Shown here piece after piece: positions 18,123-27,168 of a stretch of 64,000 nucleotides of DNA. Within the stretch, counting starts at the first letter, position 1. Every line of letters begins with the position of its first letter. Both the position numbers and the translations under genes were made by a program. The stretch is from the NCBI RefSeq assembly GCF_016650815.1, contig NZ_JAEKEZ010000035.1, positions 1 to 64,000 on the forward strand. The letters are read 5' to 3'. The DNA is from Pseudomonas sp. TH31 (GTDB lineage Bacteria; Pseudomonadota; Gammaproteobacteria; Pseudomonadales; Pseudomonadaceae). The notes beneath the pieces are model-generated. The model did no database searches and was not told where the DNA came from. It saw nothing but the letters and a program-made list of their open reading frames with translations.

Positions 18123-19243
18123 TCAAGTGCGGTTCGAATACAGGCGTTGCAACAACAACCCGGCGACGGCGAGCAAATGCTCATCGGCGCCTTTGGCGGC
18201 CACCAGTTGCAAGCCGACCGGCAACCCTTGTGCACTGCCCAGAGGAATGGTCAGCGCGGGGTGTCCGGAGAGGTTGAAAGGACGCACCAGGGCGGTCATG
18301 CCCAAAACGGCGCGGGTATTGGAAGCGTCGGCGATAGCCAAGGGAAGTCCGGCATGGTAGGCAGCGCCAGCACGTCGAAGTGCTTCAGCGCTTCATCGAC
18401 TTCGGCGGTAAAACGCGCCCTCACCTGCTCCGCTTCGGCCAGGGCCTGATCGGTGGTTTCACCGGCCGCAGCCAGCCGGTCGGCGATGTCGGCACCGACC
18501 CGTCCGGTGTCCAGCAAGTGCCCACACGCGACGAATGTTTCACGGTTGATCACCACCATACCGGCGTCATAAGCGCTGACCATGTTTGGCAACGGCGCTT
18601 CATACAGAGGTAACCCACTGTTAACCAGCGCAGCGGTGACCACACGCTGTACAGCCTCATTGGCCTGCACCGGCACCACACCGATACGGGCATCGATGAG
18701 GGTCGGCAAGCGGGCGAAAGTCGGATCGATGGCCCGCATTGCGGTCACCAGCATCGACAGGCTGTTGGCGAACGGCCCGACACAGTCGAGGCTCGATTTC
18801 TCGGGCATTACGCCGTTGCGGCTGACTCTGCCGAACGTCGGCTTGAAGCCGAACACACCGCAGCAGCACGCTGGAATACGCACCGAACCACCGGTGTCGG
18901 TGCCCAGGGAGAAATCAGCCAGGCCCGCCGCGACCGCCGCAGCCGAACCACTGGAAGAACCGCCAGGAATACGCCCGGGAAAGCGTGGGTTGGCTGCGGT
19001 GCCGGTCCAGAGATTGATGCCCGTGGTGCCGTAGGCCAGCTCATGGAGGCTGGTCTTGCCAATGAGGCGGCAGCCGTTGACGAGCAATGCTTCAACCACC
19101 GCGGCGTGGTGCAGAGCAGGTTCGGCATCTTGAAGGGCGCGACTGGAAGCACGGGTCGGCACACCCGCTACGTCGATGGTGTCCTTCACCATCACTGTGG
19201 GGCTATTGCCGCCAAGGGAAACTTGCTCGACCACGATCGTCAT
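18123..19243 (-). CDS. iacH: Amidase-signature-family hydrolase (IacH-like; frameshifted in this sequence)
   Basis: About 373 residues from ATG 19243, which has an AGGTGA upstream; the frame is open further but homologues begin at MTIVVEQVS. Amidase-signature features are the catalytic Lys in VMVKDTIDVAG, the Gly/Ser-rich GRIPGGSSSGSAAAVAAG with the cis-Ser, and GTDTGGSVRIPA with the nucleophile Ser. The main frame ends early at 18296. One base inserted at 18339-18344 lets it continue as LAIADASNTRAVLGMTAL to a stop at 18123, 14 bases before iacA. Its role in iac loci is unproven; hydrolysis of IAA-amino-acid conjugates or indole-3-acetamide is likely. The gene leads the operon. Confidence 0.85.
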
Positions 19244-19817
19244 ATCGGATTCACCTGTAACGAGAGCCTGAAAGACGCCGGGTGGCGCCATTGCGTAAAT
19301 CCAAGATGACGAATTATTACGTGAAATGTCAATTGAATTTGGCGATATTTTTTGTTGTCGAAATTGGTGCAATTTTCCAGTAAACGCACCGAAGTCGAGC
19401 ATTTTCAAAAAGACTCAGCCGAGGCGATTAATCTTCTTATGTTGATGTTTTATATAGTTTATTTAGTTATCAATTAATAAAAACGGATCCAATAAAGCCG
19501 TCTGATCACGATTTAAAATCGGAATTATCAAGGCTGCTAAAATTATTTTTTAGTTGTTTTTTTGAGATTTTTTAAACGATTTTTTATCGAAAAAATGCAT
19601 GCTTTTTTCAACGTAAAGCGTTGAATTTGCTGGCGGCATCGCCTTTCAAAACGGCCAGCTACAACGCCACGAAATAACCGGTCAAAGGCCTTTTTCCAGC
19701 GAGCTCCGAGCTGGTGCAGGCAAATTCTCTGGCATGCAATCTGCAAATCTGCCCTTTGCCAGCCCGCCAGAGAGCGGCCGGCTTACCGAATCAGCCTTGC
19801 CCCGGAGATCGATCGAC
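19244..19817. promoter_or_regulatory. Divergent iacH / livK control region
   Basis: 574 bases without a gene, strongly AT-rich against GC-rich flanks (19300-19620), with poly-T tracts at 19541-19600. Promoters for iacH (leftward) and livK (rightward) must lie here. On the minus strand a TTGACA occurs near 19326-19331. The element AATTCAATT at 19328-19337 (minus strand) resembles the ATTCAATTATCGATAA in front of iacR (26504-26519), which makes both candidate IacR sites. This is only a similarity seen by eye. Confidence 0.5.
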
Positions 19818-20977
19818 ATGCTCTTCAAGAAAGCTCTGCCTGCTGTGATGTTCGGTGCGCTTTGCGCCACCTGCGTTGTGCCCCAAGCGGCCTTCGCCGA
19901 AGTCAAGATTGGGGTGATCACCTCCGCAACCGGCCCGATTGCGCTGGTCGGCATCCCCCAGAAAAACAGCGTGTCACTGATGCCGACGAAGATCGGCGAT
20001 CAGACCGTGCGCTACATTTCGCTCGACGATGGCAGCGACCCGACCGCATCGGTCAAGGCCTTCAAAAAGCTGATAGACGAAGAGCACGTGGACGCGATCA
20101 TCGGCCCGAGCGGCTCGCCCAACGCCATGGGAGTCATCCAGTTCGCCGCCGAATCGGGCACACCCATGCTCGCCCCGGTGGGCACCGCCGCTGTGGTGCT
20201 GCCCATGACCGAGCAGAAAAATGGGTATTCAAGACCACTCAAAACGACGACCTGATTGCCCAGGCGCTGGTGGAGAACATGGTCAAGCGCGGGATCAAGA
20301 CCCTGGGCTTCGTCGGAACCGCAGACCCTTATGGGGAAAACTGGGCAAAGGTGATGGCGGTGCAATGCGAGAAGCATGGCATCAAGATTGTTGCCAGTGA
20401 GCGTTTCCAGCGCCAGGACACGTCCGTGACGGGGCAAAGCCTGAAACTGTTGATGGCCAAACCCGATGCGGTGCTCGTGGCCGCCCCCGGCAGCTCATCG
20501 GTGATGCCACAAACCACTCTGTTCGACCAGGGTTACAAAGGGCAGATGTATCAGACTCACGGAGCGGCGATGGATGCCTTCCTGCAATTGGGCGGCAAGA
20601 AAGTCGAAGGCACCATTCTCGCCGCGAGCCTGATGCTGGTGCTCCCGGAAATGCCTGACAACCACCCTTCCAAGCCCGTTGCCCGGCAATACATCGACGC
20701 CTATACCAAAGCTTATGGCTCTGCACCGGCGACCTTCGGCGCCAACGTCTATGACGCCGGCCTGCTGCTGGAAAAAGCCATTCCCGTCGCTGAACAGAAG
20801 GCCCAGCCCGGTACACCCGAGTTTCGCGCCGCCCTGCGCCTGGCGCTGGAAAACACTCACGAGATGTCGGGTACCCAAGGCGTTTACAACATGACGCCCG
20901 AGGATCACAGCGGCTTCGATGAGCGTGGCCGTGAGCTGATCACGGTCAAGGACGGTCACTGGACCTTGCTCAAGTAA
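19818..20977 (+). CDS. Branched-chain-amino-acid-type ABC transporter substrate-binding protein (frameshifted in this sequence)
   Basis: About 386 residues with signal peptide from MLFKKALPAV to QAAFA|EVK. Periplasmic type I binding protein (LivK-like): VKIGVITSATGPIALVG, DDGSDPTASVKAFKKLIDE, IGPSGSPNAMG in the first lobe, then VFKTTQNDDLIAQALVE and so on in the other frame to the stop at 20977. The break is an A5 run (20217-20221) that should be A6. The paralogous family binds aliphatic amino acids but also aromatic acids; being divergent from iacH, an auxin-related ligand is a fair guess. It heads the livKHMGF-type operon. Confidence 0.85.
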
Positions 20978-21063
20978 CCAAAGACGGCTGACAGGGCAGG
21001 TGCTGCTCACCCGTTGCACTTGCCGCGTCAATACACCCGCTCAGCCTACAGAAGAGAGTGCTC

Positions 21064-22101
21064 ATGAATTTCCAGATAGCCATGCTGCTGGGCCAGGACG
21101 GCGTCACCAACGGTGCCATCTATGCCCTGTTGGCGCTGTCGATCCTGCTGGTGTTTACCGTCACCAGAATCCTATTGATCCCCCAGGGCGAGTTCGTCAC
21201 CTATGGCGCCCTGACCATGGCCGCCATTCAGTCCGGTCATCCAACGCCTCTGGCTTGGTTGCTGCTGGTCCTCACGCTGATCGAATGCACCCTGGACCTG
21301 ATTGCCCGCTGGCGCTCAGGTAAAGGCTTGCGCATCGATCGACAAATGATCGTGAAATGCACCTATGCCATTGCGCTGATCATAGCCATGCGTAACCTGC
21401 CTCTTGCCACGTTGCCGGTCGCGATCCAGGCGCTGTTGACCTTGTGCCTGGTGGTTCCGTTAGGGCCACGTCTGTATCGACTGTTCTTCCAGCCGATCGC
21501 CGGAGCCTCCGCGCTGGTGCTGCTGATCGTCTCGATTGCCGTGCATGTGGCGATGGTCGGGGTCGGGTTGCTGATGTTCGGCCCGGAAGGTGCACGCACC
21601 ACGCCGTTTTCCCAGGCAGGTTTCGAAATCGGTCCGGTGACCCTGAACAGCCAGACCTTGTGGGTGCTGGTCATGTCGGTGACGCTGATCTTCGCCCTGT
21701 TCCTGTTCTTCGGTCGCAGCCTGTATGGCAAAGCCTTGCAAGCCACTGCGGTTAACCGCACCGGCGCTCGCCTGATGGGTATCTCGCCGGACATGGCCGG
21801 CAAGACAACGTTCGCACTGGCGACCTTTATCGGTTGCCTCTCGGGAATTCTCATCGCCCCGATCACCACGCTGTACTTCGATTCAGGCTTCCTCATCAGC
21901 CTGAAGGGCTTCGTCGGCGCCATCATTGGCGGGCTGGTCAGTTATCCGCTGGCAGCTCTCGGCGCGCTGGTTGTCGGCCTGGTCGAGGCGTTTTCAATGT
22001 TCTGGGCCAGCAACTATAAGGAGGTCATCGTCTTCACGCTGATCATCCCCTTCCTGCTGTGGCGCTCGCTCAAAAGCCATCACGTGGAGGAAGAGGAATG
22101 A
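21064..22101 (+). CDS. Branched-chain-type ABC transporter permease (LivH-like)
   Basis: 346 residues, a polytopic inner-membrane permease. The N-terminus has the usual LivH start (GVTNGAIYALLALSILLVF, LLIPQGEFVTYGA) and the C-terminal half the LivH loop (KALQATAVNRTGARLMGI). It is about 40-50 residues longer than typical LivH. The extra part (around residues 75-125) carries a charged segment and additional hydrophobic sequence. ATG 21064 was taken. The stop overlaps the start of the next gene (ATGA). Confidence 0.87.
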   Translation: MNFQIAMLLGQDGVTNGAIYALLALSILLVFTVTRILLIPQGEFVTYGALTMAAIQSGHPTPLAWLLLVLTLIECTLDLIARWRSGKGLRIDRQMIVKCTYAIALIIAMRNLPLATLPVAIQALLTLCLVVPLGPRLYRLFFQPIAGASALVLLIVSIAVHVAMVGVGLLMFGPEGARTTPFSQAGFEIGPVTLNSQTLWVLVMSVTLIFALFLFFGRSLYGKALQATAVNRTGARLMGISPDMAGKTTFALATFIGCLSGILIAPITTLYFDSGFLISLKGFVGAIIGGLVSYPLAALGALVVGLVEAFSMFWASNYKEVIVFTLIIPFLLWRSLKSHHVEEEE

Positions 22102-23150
22102 AACCACGCTATTTGATTTTACTGTTCGTTGCCGCACTGACCTTGGCACCGCTGTTGCTGCCGACTTTTCAGGTCACTTTGCTCAACTACATCGGACTGT
22201 ATGCCTTGGTGGTGCTCGGCTTGGTGTTGCTGACCGGTGTGGGCGGCATGACCAGTTTCGGCCAAGCCGCTTTCGTCGGGCTCGGGGCCTACACCACCGC
22301 TTACTTGACCACCACCACGCAACTCCCTGCGTGGTTGGCCTGGGTCGGCACTTCACCGTGGCTGGCGTTGCTGGTCGGCATCGTCCTCACAGGGCTTGTG
22401 GCCCTAATACTCGGTGCGCTGACCCTCAAGTTGTCCGGCCACTATTTGCCGTTGGGCACTATCGCCTGGGGCATTTCGCTGTACTACCTGTTCGGTACGC
22501 TAGACGGCCTAGGTGGCCAGGGCGGTATCACCGATCTCCCGCCCATCACGGTGCTGGGTTTGAGTCTGGACAAGGAAGAGAAAGTCTTTTACTTGATCTG
22601 GGCCATCTTGCTGGTGGCGATGCTGATCACGCATAACCTGCTGGACTCCCGTGAAGGCCGGGCGATTCGCGCACTCAAAGGTGGTCAGTTGATGGCCGAA
22701 TCAATGGGCGTGGACACCTTCCGCGCCAAGCTGGTGATCTTCCTGATCTCCGCCGTATTCGCAGCGCTGTCCGGCTGGCTCTACGCCCACACTCAACGCT
22801 TCGTCAACCCGACACCATTCGGTTTAAACATGGGTATCGACTATCTTTTCATGGCGCTGATCGGCGGGGTCGGCAGTGTCTGGGGCGCCCTGCTCGGCGC
22901 TGGCGTGCTCACCCTGCTCAAGCAATGGCTGCAGGATTGGCTGCCGTCGCTGGTGGGTAGTCAAGGCAATTATGAAACCATCGTCTTCGGTTTGTTGATC
23001 ATCTTGCTAATGCAACGAGTGCCGGGTGGTCTTTGGCCATTGCTGGCCAAACGACTGCCGCTGTCCGGCAAGACGCCACGCGCACCGCTTAAAACCGAGG
23101 TCGAGGCCCAGCCTCTGCCCCAGCGAGCACCGCCGAAAAAGGCGACCTGA
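22098..23150 (+). CDS. Branched-chain-type ABC transporter permease (LivM-like)
   Basis: 350 residues. Hydrophobic LivM-type permease with GVGGMTSFGQAAFVGLGAYTTAYL, GHYLPLGTIAWGISLYYLFG, REGRAIRALKGGQLMAESMGVD and MALIGGVGSVWGALLGAGVLT. It pairs with LivH to form the channel. Start ATG 22098 sits in GAGGAAGAGGAATGA, overlapping the livH stop. A polar Pro/Gln-rich tail precedes the ATP-binding gene. Confidence 0.88.
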   Translation: MKPRYLILLFVAALTLAPLLLPTFQVTLLNYIGLYALVVLGLVLLTGVGGMTSFGQAAFVGLGAYTTAYLTTTTQLPAWLAWVGTSPWLALLVGIVLTGLVALILGALTLKLSGHYLPLGTIAWGISLYYLFGTLDGLGGQGGITDLPPITVLGLSLDKEEKVFYLIWAILLVAMLITHNLLDSREGRAIRALKGGQLMAESMGVDTFRAKLVIFLISAVFAALSGWLYAHTQRFVNPTPFGLNMGIDYLFMALIGGVGSVWGALLGAGVLTLLKQWLQDWLPSLVGSQGNYETIVFGLLIILLMQRVPGGLWPLLAKRLPLSGKTPRAPLKTEVEAQPLPQRAPPKKAT

Positions 23151-23899
23151 TCCTCGAAGCGCGGAAAGTAACTCGACGCTTTGGCGGACTGGTGGCCAAT
23201 CAGGACATGAATCTGACGCTGCGAGCGGGCGAAATCCTCGCCCTGATCGGTCCGAACGGCGCAGGCAAAAGCACGCTGTTCAACCAATTGTCCGGTGTCG
23301 ACAGACCGACCTCCGGCGACGTCATCTTCATGGGCGAACGCATCAACGGCGTGCCATCACGACGGATCGCCCGCATGGGCATGAGCCGCACCTTCCAGCA
23401 CGTCAAGTTGCTGCCCGGCATGAGCGCCCTGGAGAACGTCGCCATCGGCGCGCACCTACGTGGCAGCAGCGGCATCCTGGCCAGCACGCTGCATACCGAA
23501 CGCACTGAAGAAGCCCGTCTGCTGAGCGAAGCACGGCGTCAACTGGAGCGTGTCGGTCTGGGGGACTATCTCTACGAAGAAGCCGGAAGTCTGGCCCTGG
23601 GGCAGCAACGTATCCTCGAGATCGCCCGTGCCTTGTGCGCCGACCCTGTCCTGTTGCTGCTCGACGAACCCGCTGCCGGCCTGCGCCTAAAAGAAAAACA
23701 GGCCCTCGCCGACCTGCTACGTAAGTTGCGCGACGAAGGCATGGCGATCCTCCTGGTGGAGCACGACATGGACTTCGTCATGGGCCTGGTCGATCGCATT
23801 ACCGTCATGGAATTCGGCCAGAAGATTGCCGAAGGCCTGCCCGACGCCATCCAAAGTAACCCGGCGGTACTTCAAGCCTACCTCGGCGGAGCGGAGTGA
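23147..23899 (+). CDS. Branched-chain-type ABC transporter ATPase (LivG-like), start codon unclear
   Basis: About 250 residues. Walker A GPNGAGKST, a degenerate signature LALGQQRILEIARAL (SGGQ replaced by ALGQ), Walker B LLLLDEPAAGL and the H-loop VEHDMDFV are all present. The expected first strand (LILEARKVTRRFGG) is encoded from about 23147, yet the nearest ATG/GTG in frame is the GTG at 23192, inside the domain. The frame is open from 23093 with no ATG. A CTG start at 23147 overlapping the livM stop, or a sequence error, would explain it. The gene ends in a GTGA overlap with livF. Confidence 0.82.
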   Translation: MILEARKVTRRFGGLVANQDMNLTLRAGEILALIGPNGAGKSTLFNQLSGVDRPTSGDVIFMGERINGVPSRRIARMGMSRTFQHVKLLPGMSALENVAIGAHLRGSSGILASTLHTERTEEARLLSEARRQLERVGLGDYLYEEAGSLALGQQRILEIARALCADPVLLLLDEPAAGLRLKEKQALADLLRKLRDEGMAILLVEHDMDFVMGLVDRITVMEFGQKIAEGLPDAIQSNPAVLQAYLGGAE

Positions 23900-23904
23900 A
23901 CTCT

Positions 23905-24666
23905 ATGCCCAACTCAGTGAACAAGCCGTTACTGGAAATCAAAGACCTCAGCGTGTGCTACGGCAAGGTCGAGGCGCTGACTCAAGCGAACCTGACGGTT
24001 GGTGAAGGCCAGATCGTCACAGTGATCGGCCCCAACGGTGCCGGCAAGACCACTCTGCTCTCGGCGATCATGGGCGTGCTCGGTTCCAAGGGGCAGGTGC
24101 GTTTCGACGGCACCCTGGAGGCCGTGCCGGAAGTCGAAATCCTGGTGGGGCGAGGTCTGGGCCTGGTGCCGGAAAAACGCGAACTGTTTTCCAGCATGAG
24201 CGTGGAGGACAACCTCAAGCTGGGTGGTTTCATGCGTTACCGCAAGGGTGATCGCTATCAGGATTCAAGCCTGATGGAAATCTACAGCCTGTTTCCACGT
24301 CTGCTTGAACGTCGCAAGCAAGCAGCGGCGACGCTGTCGGGTGGAGAACGGCAGATGCTCGCCGTCGGTCGCGCACTGATGGGCAAGCCGAAATTGCTGA
24401 TGCTCGACGAACCGAGTCTGGGCCTCGCACCACTGGTCACCCGAGAAATTTTCCGCATCATCACTGACCTGCGCCGTCAGGGCGTTTCAATCCTGCTGGT
24501 CGAACAGAACGCCCGCGCGGCCTTGCGTGTTGCCGATTATGCCTACGTACTTGAGACAGGGCAGATCGCCATGCAGGGCCCAGCGGCCGAACTGGCCGAC
24601 GACCCCCGAATGGTCGAGGCCTATCTGGGAGCCGCCAGCAAACATCAGGAAATGCTAGCCAGTTAA
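23905..24666 (+). CDS. Branched-chain-type ABC transporter ATPase (LivF-like)
   Basis: 253 residues. Second ATPase of the importer: Walker A GPNGAGKTTLL, signature LSGGERQMLAVGRAL, Walker B LLMLDEPSLGL and VEQNARAAL (H-loop replaced by Gln, the usual LivF form). ATG 23905 has GGAG 8 bases upstream; GTG 23896 overlapping the livG stop is the alternative. It is followed after 11 bases by the reductase gene, so the operon continues. Confidence 0.88.
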   Translation: MPNSVNKPLLEIKDLSVCYGKVEALTQANLTVGEGQIVTVIGPNGAGKTTLLSAIMGVLGSKGQVRFDGTLEAVPEVEILVGRGLGLVPEKRELFSSMSVEDNLKLGGFMRYRKGDRYQDSSLMEIYSLFPRLLERRKQAAATLSGGERQMLAVGRALMGKPKLLMLDEPSLGLAPLVTREIFRIITDLRRQGVSILLVEQNARAALRVADYAYVLETGQIAMQGPAAELADDPRMVEAYLGAASKHQEMLAS

Positions 24667-24677
24667 GGAACATCCCA

Positions 24678-25682
24678 ATGCTTGTAACCACAACTATTCG
24701 AGTGTGCGTCGTTGGCGCTGGCGCCATTGGCTGCACCCTGGCCGCGCGCATTGCCGCCAGCGGCCAGCCAGTCAGCGTCCTGGCCAGGGGAAAAACACTG
24801 GAGGCGATCAGCGACGGTGGCATCGTCCTGCATGACCTGGACGGCGAACATCATGTTCAGGTGCACGCCGACCGTGACTGCGCCCGGCTGGGCGAGCAGG
24901 ACGTGATCTTTCTGTGCACCAAAGCCCAGGCCCTGACCAGTCTGCTGCCGACCCTTAGCCCATTACTGGGACCAGAAACGGTGGTAGTGCCCGTCGTCAA
25001 CGGCGTGCCGTGGTGGTACTTCCATGGCGAGGCTGGACGTTTCGCCGTGAGACGGGTCTGTTCGGTAGACCCGGATGGCGTGCTCAATGATGCGCTGGAT
25101 CTGCAACGCATTCTCGGCAGCGTGGTGTTCATCACTGCCGAAACCGAACTGCCTGGCGTCGTCCGCTCCGGCAACCCGCACCTGATGATCCTCGGTGAAC
25201 CCGACAACAGCTTGAGCGAGCGCCTGGAAAAGGTCCGCGTGCTGCTTGAGTGCGCCGGTATCAACGCCCGCGCCACGGATCGGATTCGCGACTCGCTGTG
25301 GACCAAGATCATTGCCAATCTGACTTCAAACCCGCTGTCGGTGGTCACTGGTGCAACCCTGGAACAGATCTACAGCCACCCGGACCTGCGTCAGACCGTG
25401 CGCAAGATTCTCGACGAAGCGCTGCTCACCGCCGCGGCCTATGGCGCCAGGGTTGACTATGACCCGCAATCGCTGATGGAGATGGGCGCCGGCAAGGGAC
25501 CAGTACGTACTTCCATGCTTCAGGACTATGGCCAGGGCCGGCCTCTGGAACTGCTCGCCATCGGCGACGCCGTGATCGAACTGGCCAGCATGCAGGGCCT
25601 GAGCATGCCCGTCACCCAGCACATCATTAATCTGGCGCGTTTTCGCGCCGAATCTCTCCTGTCTAGATCGAGGTTTTCATGA
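24678..25682 (+). CDS. Ketopantoate-reductase-like (ApbA/PanE family) NADP-dependent reductase
   Basis: 334 residues. The N-terminal Rossmann domain starts VCVVGAGAIGCTLAARIAASG. The C-terminal helical domain carries the family Lys in SLWTKIIANLTSNPLSVVTGA. True PanE makes pantoate for CoA; this copy lies in a transport/auxin operon between livF and an aldolase-like gene, so a catabolic 2-keto acid or hydroxy acid is the more likely substrate (inference). AAGGAA stands before ATG 24678. Its stop overlaps the start of the next gene by ATGA. Confidence 0.82.
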   Translation: MLVTTTIRVCVVGAGAIGCTLAARIAASGQPVSVLARGKTLEAISDGGIVLHDLDGEHHVQVHADRDCARLGEQDVIFLCTKAQALTSLLPTLSPLLGPETVVVPVVNGVPWWYFHGEAGRFAVRRVCSVDPDGVLNDALDLQRILGSVVFITAETELPGVVRSGNPHLMILGEPDNSLSERLEKVRVLLECAGINARATDRIRDSLWTKIIANLTSNPLSVVTGATLEQIYSHPDLRQTVRKILDEALLTAAAYGARVDYDPQSLMEMGAGKGPVRTSMLQDYGQGRPLELLAIGDAVIELASMQGLSMPVTQHIINLARFRAESLLSRSRFS

Positions 25683-26443
25683 ACACTGTCGAACTCACTC
25701 AGACCGCCCATTACAGCGACGAAGAATGGGCTCTGCGGGTCAAGCTCGCCCACTGCTATCACCTGGTGGATTGGTTCGGCTGGACCGAAGCGATCTTCAA
25801 CCATATCTCCGCGCGCCTGCCCGGGCCTGCCCATCACTACCTGGTGAACCCGTTCGGCCTGAACTACACCGAGGTCACGCCATGGAACCTGCTCAAAGTC
25901 GACCTGCATGGCAAGAAGCTCGAAGCTTCCGACTATGACGGCAACCCGGCCGGTTTCGCTTTGCACAGTGCGGTGCACGGCGCTCGAGATGACATCCAGT
26001 GCGTGATCCACACCCACACCATCCCGATCTCGGCGGTCGTGCAGAAAAAAACCGGCTTCACTCATCACGATTTCTATGGTGCGCAACTGTATGGGCGCGT
26101 CGGCTATCACACCTTTGAAGGCATTACGCTGTTCGATGATGAAAAGCAACGCATGATCCAGAGCCTCGGTGACAAACACATTCTGGTGCTGCGCAACCAC
26201 GGCATTGCCGTGGGTGAAAGCAGCATTGAAAAAGCCTTATTTCTGCTCTGGACCGTGCAACGAGCGGCCGAGAACCAATGTGCAGCAGGTGCCTTGGGCG
26301 GGGAAGATAATCCGTTGCCCGAAGACATCAGTGCCAAGTGTGCCGACCTCACCGCCATGCTCATCCGTGAGAGCGGTTTTGCTGACAAATTCTTCCAGGC
26401 GATGGTGCGCAAGATGACCAGCGAACGCGGCCTGGGCTGGTAA
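25679..26443 (+). CDS. Class II aldolase/adducin family protein
   Basis: 254 residues of the AraD/FucA-like zinc aldolase fold. Metal ligands are probably the His pair in VIHTHTIPI and the His in LRNHGIAVGE, with the catalytic Glu position uncertain. Many members of this family act on sugars, others are decarboxylases or demethylases with no sugar link. It is co-transcribed with the PanE-like reductase. Together they could process a small product of side-chain or ring cleavage, but nothing proves it. Confidence 0.8.
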   Translation: MNTVELTQTAHYSDEEWALRVKLAHCYHLVDWFGWTEAIFNHISARLPGPAHHYLVNPFGLNYTEVTPWNLLKVDLHGKKLEASDYDGNPAGFALHSAVHGARDDIQCVIHTHTIPISAVVQKKTGFTHHDFYGAQLYGRVGYHTFEGITLFDDEKQRMIQSLGDKHILVLRNHGIAVGESSIEKALFLLWTVQRAAENQCAAGALGGEDNPLPEDISAKCADLTAMLIRESGFADKFFQAMVRKMTSERGLGW

Positions 26444-26454
26444 GGACCGCTTCC

Positions 26455-26490
26455 GTGCCCGATTCGACGATAACTATCGTCATCGGGCAC
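26455..26490. terminator. Long hairpin after the aldolase gene
   Basis: GTGCCCGAT-TC-GACGATA-AC-TATCGTC-ATCGGGCAC: two nested perfect arms with a 2-base bulge. No T-run follows, so it may be a processing/stability hairpin or a weak terminator that isolates iacR from the liv operon. Confidence 0.5.
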
Positions 26491-26581
26491 AACGAACCAG
26501 CGATTCAATTATCGATAAGGTGGATGTCTCAATTACGGGAAAAGTCTATTATTGCGCGTCGTTTCATAACCAGAGCGCACG

Positions 26582-27058
26582 ATGAGCACCCCGAAAAAAC
26601 TCCGCAGCCGCTACGACCCCGCCAGTGAGAACTTCACCAAAGAGGAATTCCCGTTCTATTGGTTGGCGATGGCTCACGGCCGCTATACCCAAAGCATGGA
26701 AAAGGCCCTCAAGAAGCTCGACCTCGACATTCCGCGCTGGCGCGTCCTGTTTATCCTCAAGGAAAACGGTGAGTCGAGTATCTCCGAGATCTCCACTCAC
26801 GCCATCGCCAAACTGTCGACGGTGACCAAAATCGTCTACCGCATGAAAGATGACGGCCTTATCGACACGTCTCCCAGCACCGAAGACGGCCGAGTGACTC
26901 AAGTCCGCATTACGGCGGCCGGCCGCGCGGCCATCGAACGTATTCAGGATGGTACCCGGGATCTTTTCAAACGAAGTTTCAACGGGCTGACCGACGCCCA
27001 GATCCAACGCCTCAACCGTCTGCTGGAAACGGTGTTCAACAATCTAGAGGACAATTGA
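26582..27058 (+). CDS. iacR: MarR family transcriptional regulator (IacR-like)
   Basis: 158 residues. A winged-helix MarR protein: PRWRVLFILKENGESSISEIS, then the recognition helix region IAKLSTVTKIVYRMKDDGLI and wing DGRVTQVRITAAG. In indole-acetate loci a MarR protein, IacR, represses iac genes and is relieved by the auxin; that role is inferred from location. The upstream 138 bases contain the hairpin 26455-26490 and the AT-rich element ATTCAATTATCGATAA (26504-26519), which may be an auto-operator. Confidence 0.8.
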   Translation: MSTPKKLRSRYDPASENFTKEEFPFYWLAMAHGRYTQSMEKALKKLDLDIPRWRVLFILKENGESSISEISTHAIAKLSTVTKIVYRMKDDGLIDTSPSTEDGRVTQVRITAAGRAAIERIQDGTRDLFKRSFNGLTDAQIQRLNRLLETVFNNLEDN

Positions 27059-27168
27059 GAGTGCTGACAGATTTCATTGTTTAGGGCGTAGTGGGCAGGG
27101 ATGGCCTGAAATTCTCGGCATGACCCCGCCACCCAAAAATGACGGCAAGGCCGAGAAGTGACCCGGGG

